A model generated the notes under the pieces. That model did no database searches. It saw nothing but the letters and a program-made list of their open reading frames with translations, and was not told the origin of the DNA. From the NCBI RefSeq assembly GCF_030532965.1, contig NZ_JAUNKC010000035.1:1-35514 (forward strand): a stretch of 35,514 bases of DNA, given 5' to 3'. Position 1 is the stretch's first letter, and each line of letters opens with the position of its first letter. The position numbers and the translations under genes were made by a program. Of this stretch, positions 7,439 to 17,784 are shown piece after piece. The DNA comes from Corynebacterium sp. Lineage in GTDB: Bacteria; Actinomycetota; Actinomycetes; Mycobacteriales; Mycobacteriaceae.

Positions 7439-8137
7439 ATGCTGTCCACCTTTTTAAGCGTTGAAACAATCGCCTTTGAGCTTTGGGGCTATCAGATAAG
7501 CTGGCTCGAATTTATCGGCACCATTTTCAATTTCGCCGCCGTCGTGCTCGCCGCCCGCCGAAACATCTGGACCTGGCCCATCGGCATCATCGGCGTGATC
7601 CTGTTCGGAGCCTTGTTTTACCAAATCAACCTCTACGCCGACATGGCCGAACAGGCATATTACCTAATCACCGGCATTATCGGTTGGTACCTATGGGCAA
7701 GCACCAGCAGTCGGGGGACAACGTCCGCACAGCCCGGCACCCCGGTTGCCATCAGCAATCTCAGCCGCACCGAATACATCTGGTGGTCTGTCGGCATAAT
7801 CACTATTGGCATTGCGCTGGGTTTCATGCTCAGCCAGGTTCACCTTTATCTGCCACGCGTATTCCCGGAACCTGCTGACCTGCCAATGCTGGATGCCATC
7901 ACCACCACAACCGCATTCGCCGCGCAGATACTGATGATGCAACGCAAACTTCAATCCTGGCACCTATGGATCGCGCTCGACATCGTTGCCGTGGGATTGT
8001 ACTGGTACAAACAGGTCCCGTTTGTGGCGGTGCTTTACGCCCTATTCCTGGTTAATGCGATCTACGGATTCAAGAAATGGCAGGCAGCCGTTACACACCC
8101 TGCAACCGAGCCGACTCCAACCCCACAACTGGTATAA
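7439..8137 (+). CDS. pnuC: Nicotinamide riboside transporter PnuC
   Basis: A 232-residue integral membrane protein with about seven hydrophobic segments. It begins with the PnuC-type stretch SWLEFIGTIFNFAAVVLAAR and the typical NIWTWPIGIIGVILFGALFY. PnuC carries nicotinamide riboside across the membrane, where phosphorylation by the kinase domain of NadR (next gene, 6 bases downstream) traps it. AAGGAGA at 7428-7434 is a good ribosome site. Regulation by the upstream nrtR gene through the palindrome is likely. The C-terminal tail is Pro/Thr-rich. Confidence 0.92.
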   Translation: MLSTFLSVETIAFELWGYQISWLEFIGTIFNFAAVVLAARRNIWTWPIGIIGVILFGALFYQINLYADMAEQAYYLITGIIGWYLWASTSSRGTTSAQPGTPVAISNLSRTEYIWWSVGIITIGIALGFMLSQVHLYLPRVFPEPADLPMLDAITTTTAFAAQILMMQRKLQSWHLWIALDIVAVGLYWYKQVPFVAVLYALFLVNAIYGFKKWQAAVTHPATEPTPTPQLV

Positions 8138-8143
8138 CCCATC

Positions 8144-9187
8144 ATGAACCAACAACCTTGTGCCGCCGACCCGGGTGGCGTCGATAAGCGATATCAAAGC
8201 GGCATCGTCGCCGGAAAATTTTACCCACCGCACGCCGGGCACCACCTGCTTATCGATACCGCACTGTCAAGCTGCGAACACGTCGACGTGCTGGTCGTCG
8301 ATAACCCCGAGTATCGTATCGATGCAGCGACCCGCGCGGCGTGGCTACGCGCAGCCCACCCAGCAGCACACATCCACATCATCGCCGACATCGGCCTCGA
8401 CGACGATTCCCGCGCCTGGGCCGCACACGCCATGCAATTTCTGCGATATAAACCCGACGTGGTGTTCAGCAGCGAAGCATACGGCCCTACCTGGGCACAC
8501 TACATGGGAGCTGAACATGTCATGGTCGACCACAACCGCGACCAACACCAGATTTCCGGGACGCAAGTGCGCGCGGACATTTTTGGCAACTGGCGGCGGC
8601 TACACCCGGCGGTGCGCGCCGGGCTGGCTGCCCGGATTGTTGTGGTGGGCGCGGAATCCACCGGAACCACAACGCTTGCCCAGGCGCTAGCGAACAGGCT
8701 TCGCGTGCCGTGGGTGCCGGAGATCGGCCGCGACTACACCTATTCCATGCAGTCGTTTTTCCCCGAGCAGGCGCAGGGCTACCAGTGGACAGACGAAGAT
8801 TTCCACCGAATCGGCAGGCTGCAACAACAATACGAGCGAGAGGTCGCCGCGGCGAGTGACGGGGTGATCGTATGTGACACGAATGCGTGGGCGACCACGC
8901 TGTGGCAGCGGCGCTACCTGGGGTACACCACCGACGAGATGAGAACGATCGCGGCTGACTGCCGGGCTGACCTTTATATCCTCACCGGCGATGAGATACC
9001 GTTCGTGCAGGACGGGATCCGGGACGGCGAGCATATCCGTCACGATATGCATCAATGGTTTCTTGCGGAGCTATCGGCGATGGCAACGCCAATGATTCAG
9101 GTGCGTGGAAGCGTTGAGGAACGGATCGCGGCAGTTTTACCTATGGTGGAGCAGGCCATTGCTGCTGCGGGTCGAATCATCGGTTAA
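8144..9187 (+). CDS. nadR: Bifunctional NMN adenylyltransferase / ribosylnicotinamide kinase (NadR)
   Basis: A 347-residue cytoplasmic enzyme. Residues about 18-150 form the nucleotidyltransferase domain: the HxGH motif appears as PPHAGHH (His30 and His33) and the C-terminal motif as QISGTQVRADI. Residues about 165-340 form the kinase domain with GAESTGTTTLAQAL as P-loop; Thr stands where most P-loops have Lys, and I recall the same GTTT form in other actinobacterial NadR proteins. It makes NMN from the nicotinamide riboside imported by PnuC and then NAD. It lacks the N-terminal HTH repressor domain of enterobacterial NadR, consistent with regulation by the separate NrtR. Confidence 0.9.
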   Translation: MNQQPCAADPGGVDKRYQSGIVAGKFYPPHAGHHLLIDTALSSCEHVDVLVVDNPEYRIDAATRAAWLRAAHPAAHIHIIADIGLDDDSRAWAAHAMQFLRYKPDVVFSSEAYGPTWAHYMGAEHVMVDHNRDQHQISGTQVRADIFGNWRRLHPAVRAGLAARIVVVGAESTGTTTLAQALANRLRVPWVPEIGRDYTYSMQSFFPEQAQGYQWTDEDFHRIGRLQQQYEREVAAASDGVIVCDTNAWATTLWQRRYLGYTTDEMRTIAADCRADLYILTGDEIPFVQDGIRDGEHIRHDMHQWFLAELSAMATPMIQVRGSVEERIAAVLPMVEQAIAAAGRIIG

Positions 9188-9208
9188 GAAAATGGCACAA
9201 TGGTGTCC

Positions 9209-10357
9209 ATGAACCTGCTGGAAACCGTCGTTGATTTAGATGCCATCGCCGCTAATACGGAATTGTTAAAACGGCTGGTGTTCCCGGCGCAACTTATGTG
9301 CGTGGTCAAAGCAGACGGCTACAACCACGGCATAGTTGAGGTTGCGCAGGTCATGGTGGCGCACGGCGCAGACCAGCTCGGGGTTGCGACGTTAGCAGAG
9401 GCCCAAAAGCTTAGGGCTGCAGGAATCACCGTGCCGATTCTGTGTTGGATCTGGTCGCCGGAGCAGGACTTTATTGCCGCGATCGAGAATAATATTGACC
9501 TCGCGGTGATTTCAGTGCGGCACGCAGAGGCGATCGTGGCTGAGGCGGTTCGGCGCAACGGCGGGATGGAAACCGGCACATCGGGAAATGCTGCGATCCG
9601 GGTATGCATAAAGGTTGATACGGGCTTGCACCGCTCAGGGGTGGATGAGGCGCAGTGGCAGGAAGTATTCGCGTTGCTTAACATGCCCGGAATAATGGTC
9701 ACCGGAGTGATGAGCCATTTAGCCTGCGCGGACGACGTATCCGACGAGTATACAAACCGCCAGGCGGATGCTTTTCGACGCGCCATCGCCTGCGGTCGGG
9801 CCGCCGGACTGGCGTTGCCGGTCAATCACCTGTGCAATTCCCCTGGCACCTTGACCCGGCCGGACCTGTATTTCGATATGGTTCGCCCAGGGCTTGCGGC
9901 ATATGGGCTAGAGCCGATCGCCGGGTTGGCGCACCGCCTTCAACCAGCGATGCGGTGGGAAGCGGCCGTTACTGTAGTCAAACCCATTAAGGCAGGCCAA
10001 GGCGTGAGCTATTCCTTGACCTGGCACGCACCCACGGATGGTTTTATCGCAGTCATCCCGTGTGGTTACGCCGATGGGCTGCCCAGAAACGCCCAATCGC
10101 AGGTGGAAGTAACCATAGCTGGGCGCAGGTATCCGCAGGTGGGCCGGATTTGCATGGATCAATTCGTGGTGTTTTTATCGGACAATCCAGCTGGCGTGAC
10201 AGCTGGGGATCGCGCGATCATCTTCGGCCCAGGCGGCATGAGCGCGCAGGAACTGGCGTATCGGCTCGACGACATCAGTTATGCCATTGTGTGTCGGCCA
10301 GGGGGGCGGACCGTGCGCCGGTTTGAAGGCCGGGCAGCTGCGGAAATTACACGATAA
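9209..10357 (+). CDS. alr: Alanine racemase
   Basis: A PLP enzyme of 382 residues that interconverts L- and D-alanine for peptidoglycan. The PLP-binding Lys is in CVVKADGYNHG near residue 35, and the second catalytic Tyr is in GVSYSLTWHAP near residue 265. IPCGYADGLPR and VGRICMDQFVV are also hallmark segments. I take ATG 9209 (MNLLETVVDLDAIAANT) as start, as in family members; ATG 9200 is three codons earlier and possible. It is followed 21 bases later by tsaE, the usual actinobacterial alr-tsaE order. Confidence 0.93.
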   Translation: MNLLETVVDLDAIAANTELLKRLVFPAQLMCVVKADGYNHGIVEVAQVMVAHGADQLGVATLAEAQKLRAAGITVPILCWIWSPEQDFIAAIENNIDLAVISVRHAEAIVAEAVRRNGGMETGTSGNAAIRVCIKVDTGLHRSGVDEAQWQEVFALLNMPGIMVTGVMSHLACADDVSDEYTNRQADAFRRAIACGRAAGLALPVNHLCNSPGTLTRPDLYFDMVRPGLAAYGLEPIAGLAHRLQPAMRWEAAVTVVKPIKAGQGVSYSLTWHAPTDGFIAVIPCGYADGLPRNAQSQVEVTIAGRRYPQVGRICMDQFVVFLSDNPAGVTAGDRAIIFGPGGMSAQELAYRLDDISYAIVCRPGGRTVRRFEGRAAAEITR

Positions 10358-10378
10358 CGCGATCTTGAGGAGACAGCA

Positions 10379-10867
10379 ATGAAATCTAGTTTTCCAGCAA
10401 GCGGAACCGTCCGATTGGAAACCGCCGCCGATACCCAATCCTTCGCCGAGGAATTCGGACAGTCATTAGAAGCTGGGGATGTGGTCATCCTCGACGGGCC
10501 GCTGGGGGCCGGTAAAACCACCTTTACGCAGGGGCTTGCACGGGGAATGGGCGTCAAAGGCCGGGTCACTTCGCCCACCTTTGTTATCGCCAGGGAGCAT
10601 CGGTCGGTTTCCGGTGGGCCGGACTTGGTGCACGTTGATGCCTACCGATTGCTTGACGACGACCCCACCGGCGCGCTTGATTCCTTAGACCTTGATACCG
10701 ATTTGGCCAGCGCCGTGGTGGTGGCCGAGTGGGGCGGTGGGCTTGTGGAACAACTGGCGGAAACCTACGTATTAGTGCAATTTGATCGCGAAACCGCCGT
10801 GGCGGAAAACCCGGAATCGGAGGCCCGGATCGTACACTGGCGGATTGTCTCGCCCATGTCGGTTTAA
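10379..10867 (+). CDS. tsaE: tRNA threonylcarbamoyladenosine biosynthesis ATPase TsaE
   Basis: A 162-residue ATPase of the TsaE/YjeE family. Walker A is GPLGAGKTTFTQGLARGMG (residues about 41-59), followed by the family mark SPTFVIAREH and the HVDAYRL segment. TsaE binds the TsaB-TsaD complex and drives cycles of t6A37 formation on ANN-decoding tRNAs. Its partners tsaB and tsaD lie 0.5 and 1.7 kb downstream on the same strand, although one small membrane-anchored gene intervenes. The GAGGAG at about 10366-10371 is a good ribosome site. Confidence 0.92.
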   Translation: MKSSFPASGTVRLETAADTQSFAEEFGQSLEAGDVVILDGPLGAGKTTFTQGLARGMGVKGRVTSPTFVIAREHRSVSGGPDLVHVDAYRLLDDDPTGALDSLDLDTDLASAVVVAEWGGGLVEQLAETYVLVQFDRETAVAENPESEARIVHWRIVSPMSV

Positions 10868-10930
10868 AACTTCCGCAGGTTATTAGGTACGGTATTGTAA
10901 GCAAACCCCATGTAGGTAGAAAGTGACACT

Positions 10931-11410
10931 ATGAAATTAGACTCCAAATCAAGTGCCGTCGTGGCTGCTGGCATTGCGCTTATGATCATTGCGGTAGCGA
11001 CCATGATTACTGCGTCCTATGTCAATACCACCCCAACGGAAAAAGTCGGCAAGTTTGAAAAAACCATCAAGATGTTCGACGCCGCTGGGCTGCACGTCGG
11101 GGCGGTGTCGCTGGGCGATCTTTACGGCGTTGACTACCGGGTAGGCGCAATCTTGTGCCCAGGCGAAACCAACGAGTCGGTGGCGGCGAAGTACCAAATC
11201 GATCCGGAGAAGCTTCACCTACCTACCAACGGCATTTCCCAACACCACAACTACATCATGCTCGGTAGCGTAGACGGCAGCTTTACCTTTGAGCGTTTCG
11301 ATCGGGACACCATCGATCTGTGTAACCTGCAAAATGTGGAACCGTTCAGCACACAATCGCTGGTCCCAATGGTGAAAGAACTCGACGATGTTTGGCGCCT
11401 AGCTGCGTAA
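10931..11410 (+). CDS. Small membrane-anchored protein of unknown function
   Basis: A 159-residue protein with a single N-terminal membrane segment (residues about 9-31, AVVAAGIALMIIAVATMITA) and no typical cleavage site, so probably an anchored exported domain. The outer part contains two Cys residues (about 76 and 137) that could form a disulfide. I recognise no family. It sits between tsaE and tsaB; AGGTAGAAAG ahead of the ATG serves as ribosome site and the upstream TACGGTATTGTA may be a promoter -10 region. The stop is 7 bases from tsaB, so it is likely co-transcribed with it. Confidence 0.75.
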   Translation: MKLDSKSSAVVAAGIALMIIAVATMITASYVNTTPTEKVGKFEKTIKMFDAAGLHVGAVSLGDLYGVDYRVGAILCPGETNESVAAKYQIDPEKLHLPTNGISQHHNYIMLGSVDGSFTFERFDRDTIDLCNLQNVEPFSTQSLVPMVKELDDVWRLAA

Positions 11411-11417
11411 CACTCCC

Positions 11418-12101
11418 ATGCGCATTCTCGCCATAGATTCTGCAACCACAGAACTGATTGTGGGTATCGTCGATAGCGGCGAACCGGTATCCGAGACGGT
11501 CATCGCCGATTCGGCACGCGCCCATAACGAAATCCTGGTGCCCACGATCAAAGACAATCTCAGCCGCGTAGGCCTCGGCTTTGCCGATCTCGACGGTGTG
11601 GTCGTCGGCCGCGGGCCGGGGCCGTACACCGGCCTGCGGGTGGGGATAGCGACCGCAGCGGCCATCGCCGATGCCCGGCGAATCCCTCTGTTTCAGGTGT
11701 GCACCCATGATGCCATTGCCTGGCAATTAACCACCGACCACCCGCAACTTCACGGACATGAGGTTGTGGTGGCGACGGATGCGCGTCGTAAAGAAGTCTA
11801 TTGGGCGCGCTATAAGGGCGGCAGCCGCATTGCCGGGCCGGACGTCTGCAAACCCGACGCAGTAACCGCCGAAGCTGTTGCCATCAGCTATCCGCAGCAC
11901 CTTCAGCTGCCGGAGCACTTAAGCTCCTTGCCGTGCTACCAAACGGCCCTTAGCGGCGCCGCGTTGGTCGCGGTGGCCAACCTTGACCAGCCAGTAGCAA
12001 CCGTGGAACCGCTGTATCTGCGGCGCCCGGACGCCAAAGAGCCAACTGCCCGGCCGAAATCCCCAGCCGTTCCCGACATTGATGTGACTAACGTTGTGTA
12101 A
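11418..12101 (+). CDS. tsaB: tRNA threonylcarbamoyladenosine biosynthesis protein TsaB
   Basis: A 227-residue ASKHA-fold pseudo-enzyme. The start MRILAIDSATTELIVGI, the ARAHNEILVPTI segment and GRGPGPYTGLRVGIATA are family marks. TsaB dimerises with TsaD and scaffolds the t6A synthase. It lies 2 bases before rimI and one gene before tsaD, the common tsaB-rimI-tsaD operon of actinobacteria. The C-terminal 35 residues after YLRRPDAKEP are a low-complexity tail. Confidence 0.93.
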   Translation: MRILAIDSATTELIVGIVDSGEPVSETVIADSARAHNEILVPTIKDNLSRVGLGFADLDGVVVGRGPGPYTGLRVGIATAAAIADARRIPLFQVCTHDAIAWQLTTDHPQLHGHEVVVATDARRKEVYWARYKGGSRIAGPDVCKPDAVTAEAVAISYPQHLQLPEHLSSLPCYQTALSGAALVAVANLDQPVATVEPLYLRRPDAKEPTARPKSPAVPDIDVTNVV

Positions 12102-12103
12102 CG

Positions 12104-12583
12104 ATGAGCGTCCTTGAGCTGCGAGAACTAACCGGTGCCGACGCCCCGCGCTGCGCGGAATTAGAGCGCGTCTTGTTTCCCGGCGATAACCCGTGGACTG
12201 CCGCGGATTTCTTAATGGAATTCGCCCAACCGCATAACAACTATATCGGGGTGGTGGATAAGGATAACCCGCGTCACCTTCTCGGTTACGCCGGGCTAGC
12301 GAGGCTTGGCCCGCTAAAGTTTCCCGAATACGAAATCCACACCATTGGGGTTGATCCCGCGCATCACCGGCGGGGAATCGCGCGGCTCATGATGGATCAC
12401 CTTATAAGCCTGGCCGATGCCGATGACGCCCCAATTTTTCTTGAGGTGCGTACCGATAACGACCCCGCTATTACCCTGTATCAAAGCTATGGGTTTATCC
12501 ACATTGGGTTGCGTAAAAACTACTATCAGCCTTCCGGTGCGGACGCATTCGTCATGTGCAGAAGCAGAAAGAGCGAACGTTAA
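12104..12583 (+). CDS. rimI: Ribosomal-protein-alanine N-acetyltransferase RimI
   Basis: A 159-residue GNAT acetyltransferase. The acetyl-CoA loop is seen in IGVDPAHHRRGIARLMMDHL (R-R-G-I-A form of the R/Q-x-x-G-x-G/A motif), followed by LEVRTDNDPAITLYQSYGF, a RimI mark. RimI acetylates the N-terminal Ala of ribosomal protein S18 in enterobacteria and acts more broadly in actinobacteria. Its stop is immediately next to the tsaD ATG, showing tight operon coupling. Confidence 0.92.
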   Translation: MSVLELRELTGADAPRCAELERVLFPGDNPWTAADFLMEFAQPHNNYIGVVDKDNPRHLLGYAGLARLGPLKFPEYEIHTIGVDPAHHRRGIARLMMDHLISLADADDAPIFLEVRTDNDPAITLYQSYGFIHIGLRKNYYQPSGADAFVMCRSRKSER

Positions 12584-13636
12584 ATGATCATCCTCGGAAT
12601 CGAAACCTCCTGCGACGAGACCGGTGTCGGAATCATCGAATTGGATGCAGCCGGAAACATGACCATTCTGGCGGATGTGGTGGCAAGCTCCATGAGCCAG
12701 CACGCCCGATTCGGCGGCGTGGTGCCGGAGATTGCCTCGCGGGCGCATCTGGAATCCTTGCAACCCGTCATGCAAGAAGCATTAGCGAAAGCGAATATCA
12801 CGGTGCCGGACGCGGTCGCCGCCACAGTGGGGCCCGGCTTGGCGGGCGCATTATTGGTCGGCGCATCGGCGGCAAAGGCCTACGCCGCCGCCTGGGACGT
12901 TCCATTCTATGGGGTCAACCACTTAGGCGGGCACGTCGCGGTGGCAAATTTGGAAGGCGAAGCACTGCCGCATTCGGTGGCGCTGTTAGTCTCCGGCGGG
13001 CACACCCAGTTGCTGGAGGTGCAAGCCGTCGGAAAACCTATGAAAGAACTGGGCGCCACGCTTGACGACGCCGCCGGCGAAGCATACGACAAGGTGTCCC
13101 GGCTGCTCGGCCTGGGCTACCCCGGCGGGCCTGTGATCGACAAGCTCGCCCAAGGCGGCGATAAAACCGCCATTCCTTTCCCTCGGGGCCTGTCCAAAGC
13201 AGAAGACCTGCGCGGCGAGCACCGTCACGACTTCTCGTTTTCCGGATTGAAAACCGCAGTCGCGCGCTACGTCGAACAGGCAGAACGCGACGGGCGGGTC
13301 ATTTCCATCCCCGACGTGTGCGCGTCGTTCCAGGAGGCGGTGTGCGACGTCTTAAGCGCCAAGGCGATCCGCGCCTGCCAGGACACCGGGGCTAAGGTGT
13401 TGCTTCTCGGCGGGGGAGTTGCCGCCAATTCCCGGCTGCGGGAACTGTGCGGGCGCAGGTGCACCTCGGCTGGCATTGAATTGCGGGTACCCCGATTTTC
13501 CCTTTGCACCGATAACGGCGTCATGATCGCGGCGGTGGCGGCCCAATTGATCCACGAGGGGGCCGGCCCGTCGTCGTTAAGCGTCGGTACTGATTCCAGC
13601 CTCGAGGTGGAAATACCGCAGCTTATAACCGGCTAA
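12584..13636 (+). CDS. tsaD: tRNA N6-adenosine threonylcarbamoyltransferase TsaD
   Basis: A 350-residue ASKHA-fold metalloenzyme that transfers the threonylcarbamoyl group to A37 of ANN-decoding tRNAs. The start [18 protein letters not shown], the [16 protein letters not shown] segment and the metal-binding HLGGHVA (two His, near residue 112) are all visible, as are [10 protein letters not shown] and [10 protein letters not shown]. The ATG follows the rimI stop with no gap. Length is typical. It probably ends the operon, since groES downstream has its own CIRCE-controlled promoter. Confidence 0.95.
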   Translation: MIILGIETSCDETGVGIIELDAAGNMTILADVVASSMSQHARFGGVVPEIASRAHLESLQPVMQEALAKANITVPDAVAATVGPGLAGALLVGASAAKAYAAAWDVPFYGVNHLGGHVAVANLEGEALPHSVALLVSGGHTQLLEVQAVGKPMKELGATLDDAAGEAYDKVSRLLGLGYPGGPVIDKLAQGGDKTAIPFPRGLSKAEDLRGEHRHDFSFSGLKTAVARYVEQAERDGRVISIPDVCASFQEAVCDVLSAKAIRACQDTGAKVLLLGGGVAANSRLRELCGRRCTSAGIELRVPRFSLCTDNGVMIAAVAAQLIHEGAGPSSLSVGTDSSLEVEIPQLITG

Positions 13637-13686
13637 TGTCCGTGTGTGACCCCTGGTGTTCGCTTTAAGCGTAAGAGCTTGAAGCC

Positions 13687-13713
13687 TTAGCACTCACGCG
13701 GGTAGAGTGCCAG
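13687..13713. promoter_or_regulatory. CIRCE (HrcA operator) upstream of groES
   Basis: TTAGCACTC, 9 bases, then GAGTGCCAG: the CIRCE inverted repeat (consensus TTAGCACTC-N9-GAGTGCTAA) with a perfect left arm and two mismatches in the right arm. It lies 59 bases before the groES GTG. HrcA repression of groESL under normal temperature is the expected regulation. Confidence 0.88.
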
Positions 13714-13771
13714 TAGGTTGATGAGCAACCTAAATGAAAGCAAACACTCGTTCCACACTAGGGAGACTATC

Positions 13772-14068
13772 GTGGCAAACGTCAACATCAAGCCGCTTGA
13801 AGATCGCGTACTCGTCCAGATCAAGGAAGCAGAAACCACCACCGCTTCCGGCCTGGTTATCCCAGATTCCGCCAAGGAAAAGCCACAAGAGGGTGTGGTT
13901 GTGGCAGCGGGCCCAGGTCGCTTCGACGGTGACGACCGGGTGCCAATGGACATTAAGGTTGGCGACACCGTGGTGTTCTCCAAGTACGGCGGCACCGAGC
14001 TTAAGTACAACGGTGAAGAATACTTACTGCTGAACTCCCGCGACGTTCTGGCTATCATCGAAGGCTAA
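13772..14068 (+). CDS. groES: Co-chaperonin GroES
   Basis: A 98-residue Cpn10. The GTG start with GGGAG at 13761-13765 gives [16 protein letters not shown], the normal start; the frame extends further upstream to a TTG at 13718 but that part is leader. [19 protein letters not shown] contains the mobile loop, and [17 protein letters not shown] is the C-terminal hallmark. GroES caps the GroEL ring. It is followed 6 bases later by groEL, under the CIRCE element upstream. Confidence 0.96.
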   Translation: MANVNIKPLEDRVLVQIKEAETTTASGLVIPDSAKEKPQEGVVVAAGPGRFDGDDRVPMDIKVGDTVVFSKYGGTELKYNGEEYLLLNSRDVLAIIEG

Positions 14069-15697
<1,629 letters not shown>

Positions 15698-15709
15698 AAA
15701 CTGATACAA

Positions 15710-15750
15710 CAGGCGAGGGGCCAGCGAGACTGATTCCCTCGCCTGTTTTT
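15710..15750 (+). terminator. Rho-independent terminator of groESL
   Basis: A perfect 10-bp stem, CAGGCGAGGG and CCCTCGCCTG, with a 16-base loop and followed by TTTTT. It begins 12 bases after the groEL stop. Confidence 0.9.
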
Positions 15751-15804
15751 GCATATATTTATGCCCATCGGGCGGCGTTGATGCGGCACTAACTGCGGGT
15801 TTTC

Positions 15805-15838
15805 TTAGAATTTCTAATGTAATTGTAAAATAACAATT
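15805..15838. promoter_or_regulatory. Two palindromes upstream of sigD
   Basis: TTAGAA-T-TTCTAA (15805-15817) is a perfect 13-base palindrome, and AATTGT-N6-ACAATT (15821-15838) follows 3 bases later. They lie about 120-150 bases before the sigD ATG in the position where relatives carry a whiB-type gene. Operator function is inference. Confidence 0.4.
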
Positions 15839-15957
15839 GCTGTGTGGATCGAAAAAACTTGTGCGCGGGCATCAGACCAAAGGTAATCTGAGGGGCGATA
15901 TTGAAGTGTTTTTCGGCCCCACGTTATGGTGTCGTCCAAGAAAGTTGATGTCTGAGT

Positions 15958-16524
15958 ATGAGTGAAACTGAACAGCAGCTAGCGGAATTGGTTCCGCTAG
16001 CCAGTCAGGGCGATCCTCGTGCTTTACGCCATGTCATTGAGATAGTGCACCCCATGGTGTTGCGATACGCACGTGCCCGCATTAGCGGTGGTCGCCACCC
16101 CACTCCTGAGGACGTTGCACAGGAAATCTGCCTAGCTGTTGCAACGTCCATCCAGAATTTTGTTGACCGCGGTCGACCGTTCATGGCATTCGTGTACGGC
16201 ATTGCCTCGAACAAGGTCGCCGATGCGCACCGCAGTTATTCCCGCGATCTTTCCAACCCCACCGAAGAGGTGCCCGACGAGGCAATAGACACGGGTACAC
16301 CAGAGGAAATGGCGCTGATCAGCGCGGGTAGTAACAGAGTGCGCCAACTTCTCGATTTACTTAGTGAAAAGCCTCGAGAAATCATCATTTTGCGGGTGTT
16401 TGTCGGGCTTTCAGCAGAAGAAACTGCTGAAATTGTTGGTAGTACCCCTGGCGCAGTTCGAGTTGCACAACATCGTGCCCTCTCCACGTTGCGCAAGGCC
16501 CTTTCACAGGAGATAGAAGTATGA
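15958..16524 (+). CDS. sigD: ECF-type RNA polymerase sigma factor SigD
   Basis: A 188-residue sigma-70 family protein. Region 2 includes HPTPEDVAQEICLAVATSIQ and the core-binding helix; region 4 is the HTH SAEETAEIVGSTPGAVRVAQ. It starts at ATG with no strong ribosome site. Its stop overlaps the ATG of the downstream anti-sigma gene (ATGA). In Mycobacterium and Corynebacterium SigD sits next to RsdA and controls envelope or mycolate-related genes; the regulon here is inferred from that homology. Confidence 0.92.
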   Translation: MSETEQQLAELVPLASQGDPRALRHVIEIVHPMVLRYARARISGGRHPTPEDVAQEICLAVATSIQNFVDRGRPFMAFVYGIASNKVADAHRSYSRDLSNPTEEVPDEAIDTGTPEEMALISAGSNRVRQLLDLLSEKPREIIILRVFVGLSAEETAEIVGSTPGAVRVAQHRALSTLRKALSQEIEV

Positions 16525-17333
16525 CAAAGGGAGACGGTTACCAGGAACCGTTCGACGGTCAGCTGGATGAGCTGGCCGCGACTGATGCGTTCCTGACTGA
16601 GCTGTCGCACGGTGTGGATCCGACCGATGGCGCGGACCCCATCGCTGATCTTTTGCTGCAATTGCGCGACGAGGTATATGCACCAATGCCAGCCGCACCG
16701 GTCATTGAGACGGCAGCGGAGTCTGACACGCCTGCTCCGCACACAATTGCGGACAATCCGGATGTCATCGACCTTGCTTCTCGACGCAACCGGGGTATGG
16801 GACGGATCGCCAGTGGCTTTATCGGAGCGGCAGCGGCCACGCTCATCATCGCAGGCGGCGGTTCCGCAGTGCTCAGCGCAAAAGAAGGCTCCGTGCTGTA
16901 CCCGCTGCAACAACAGTTATTCGGCGCTACCCCAAGCCACAAGGCAGTGGTCGAATTGGCGGGCAAGCTTGAAGAGGCCAATAACCTCACCGCCAACGGC
17001 GATGTGGCAGGTGCCCAAGAGATTTTGGAGCAGGCCCAGGCTATGGTGAATAAGTTGGGTGCAAAGGAAGAGGCAGAATCGGTTAAGAAAGAACCGTCGA
17101 CGGAAACTCAAACCTCCACCGTCACCATCACCTCCGAGCGTCCGGTGGAAACGGTTACCACAACCGTGACCGTGACTACCGAACCTGCTCCTGCTGTGGT
17201 TGCCCCGGTGCAGACGCAAACGCAGTCACCGTCGGTTGCGCCGGTTGCACCAACGCCGAGTGCGGAGCCAACCACCGCGCCTTCCCCGGCCCCAGGCGAT
17301 GGCCTCCAGCTTCCGGAGGAATACCGGAATTAG
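16521..17333 (+). CDS. rsdA: Anti-sigma-D factor RsdA
   Basis: A 270-residue membrane protein. Residues 10-55 (LDELAATDAFLTELSHG, then DPIADLLLQLRDEV) match the anti-sigma-D binding domain. A membrane segment follows at about residues 91-113 (ASGFIGAAAATLIIAGGGSA), then an outer part with EGSVLYPLQQQLFG and a long Thr/Val/Pro-rich tail. RsdA holds SigD at the membrane until it is degraded. The ATGA overlap with sigD gives stoichiometric coupling. Confidence 0.9.
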   Translation: MTKGDGYQEPFDGQLDELAATDAFLTELSHGVDPTDGADPIADLLLQLRDEVYAPMPAAPVIETAAESDTPAPHTIADNPDVIDLASRRNRGMGRIASGFIGAAAATLIIAGGGSAVLSAKEGSVLYPLQQQLFGATPSHKAVVELAGKLEEANNLTANGDVAGAQEILEQAQAMVNKLGAKEEAESVKKEPSTETQTSTVTITSERPVETVTTTVTVTTEPAPAVVAPVQTQTQSPSVAPVAPTPSAEPTTAPSPAPGDGLQLPEEYRN

Positions 17334-17340
17334 CCAAGAC

Positions 17341-17387
17341 AAAAGCGGTTCGCGTGTCAGCTCCTGTGAGGCACGTGAACCGCTTTT
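17341..17387. terminator. Strong hairpin terminator between rsdA and the convergent DUF5319 gene
   Basis: AAAAGCGGTTCGCGTG pairs with CACGTGAACCGCTTTT (one G-U pair), giving a 16-bp stem with A/T flanks on both sides, so it can stop transcripts from either direction. It begins 7 bases after the rsdA stop. Confidence 0.85.
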
Positions 17388-17409
17388 CCTTTTGCCCTGC
17401 TTGTCACTT

Positions 17410-17784
17410 TTATCTAGGTGCTTCTAATCCGTCTAAATAGCCCAGGCAGTAATCCCACGGCACATACGCTTGGGGGTTAGGGTTCACGCCCGGCTCGTGC
17501 ACTGGGCTTAGCTCGCCCGCCAATGTGGCTAACATATTGGAGGCTAAGATGTCCCAATCGTAAAAATGCTGTTGGTCGCAGTCCTCGCAGAAGAAGAAAA
17601 TCCCATTGATGCCGCGGGGTTGCAGTGCTTGTTTGAATTGGGCGACTAACTGTAAATCTTGTTGGATCTGCGCCCGTTCGTCGTCGCTAAGCGGCGGCAA
17701 CGGTTCGTCAGCTTCTAAAAACGACGCTGGATCGTTGGGGTCGTCTGCGAAAGGATCACGGGGCATTTGCCAATCAAAAGTCAC
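17410..17784 (-). CDS. DUF5319 family protein
   Basis: A 124-residue acidic cytoplasmic protein convergent with rsdA. It has the DUF5319 layout: a FADDPNDPASF start, LSDDERAQIQQDL, and a GIFFFCEDCDQQHFYDWDIL core. The CxxC in CEDC and the late Cys of PWDYCLGYL could bind a metal. The same gene lies between guaB2 and the sigD/rsdA pair in M. tuberculosis (Rv3412). The start is GTG; the upstream TAGGGT suggests a -10 close enough for a leaderless transcript. Function unknown. Confidence 0.85.
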   Translation of the reverse strand: MTFDWQMPRDPFADDPNDPASFLEADEPLPPLSDDERAQIQQDLQLVAQFKQALQPRGINGIFFFCEDCDQQHFYDWDILASNMLATLAGELSPVHEPGVNPNPQAYVPWDYCLGYLDGLEAPR

